From Baffinella frigidus (Eukaryota; Cryptophyceae; Cryptomonadales; Baffinellaceae): a DNA stretch of 17,934 nucleotides. Position numbers and translations under genes: made by a program. This document shows, piece by piece, positions 17,914 to 17,934 of the stretch (position 1 is its first letter; every line of letters begins with the position of its first letter). The stretch spans positions 779,405 to 797,338 of the forward strand of contig MU646323.1 in the NCBI GenBank assembly GCA_026770585.1, given 5' to 3'. A model generated the notes under the pieces. That model was not told where the DNA came from, did not search any database, and saw nothing but the letters and a program-made list of their open reading frames with translations.

Positions 17914-17934
17914 CTGTGATCGAGAGAGCGAGCT

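Noticed and set aside
1-17934. tRNA, rRNA, bacterial promoters or terminators
   Set aside because: No cloverleaf, rRNA core or operon-like arrangement was recognised on either strand; the setting is intronic.

Overview
This window looks like nuclear DNA from a protist, most likely an alga. It carries no bacterial-style genes. It holds most of one very fragmented gene, read from the minus strand (right to left): an ABCG-type (white/brown-complex) half-transporter. Nineteen short exons of 45-112 nt, between about 17913 and 291, encode in order the N-terminal nucleotide-binding domain (after Walker A), the linker, and most of the transmembrane domain. Seventeen of the eighteen exon junctions agree in reading phase. 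Coding sequence is about 1.35 kb of nearly 18 kb. Walker A and the first exons lie beyond the right edge; the last membrane segments lie beyond the left edge.

Layout in transcription order: start of the ATPase domain (17913-17861), Q-loop (17002-16958 and 16257-16147), ABC signature (15497-15403), Walker B (14876-14814), D-loop/helix (13403-13337), H-loop (12553-12476), end of the ATPase domain and linker (12114-12062, 11379-11268, 10247-10181, 9660-9602), then the membrane domain (8764-8696, 8128-8081, 7502-7427, 5976-5927, 4586-4497, 3003-2913, about 1609-1552, 359-291). Splice sites are mostly CAG|GT...AG|G, and two introns use GC donors.

The introns are the remarkable part. They are packed with telomere-like heptamers (TTTAGGG, TTTCGGG, GTGTAGGG), CT/GA tracts, minisatellites, foldback elements and a family of about 70-80 bp introner-like elements with AAGTTGAC/GTCAACTT inverted repeats. 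Nearly every intact exon is accompanied by broken copies that follow a polarity rule. Copies upstream of the exon keep its 5' end and usually its acceptor. Copies downstream keep its 3' end and usually its donor. One membrane exon has nine or ten copies with a single intact member.

The organism cannot be fixed from this sequence. TTTAGGG-type repeats, GC donors, AG|G acceptors, GC-rich third positions and introner-like elements would suit a dinoflagellate, but other algal or stramenopile lineages remain possible. A 113-codon plus-strand reading frame in a compositionally different 450 bp island (6735-7076) is the only other possible gene.
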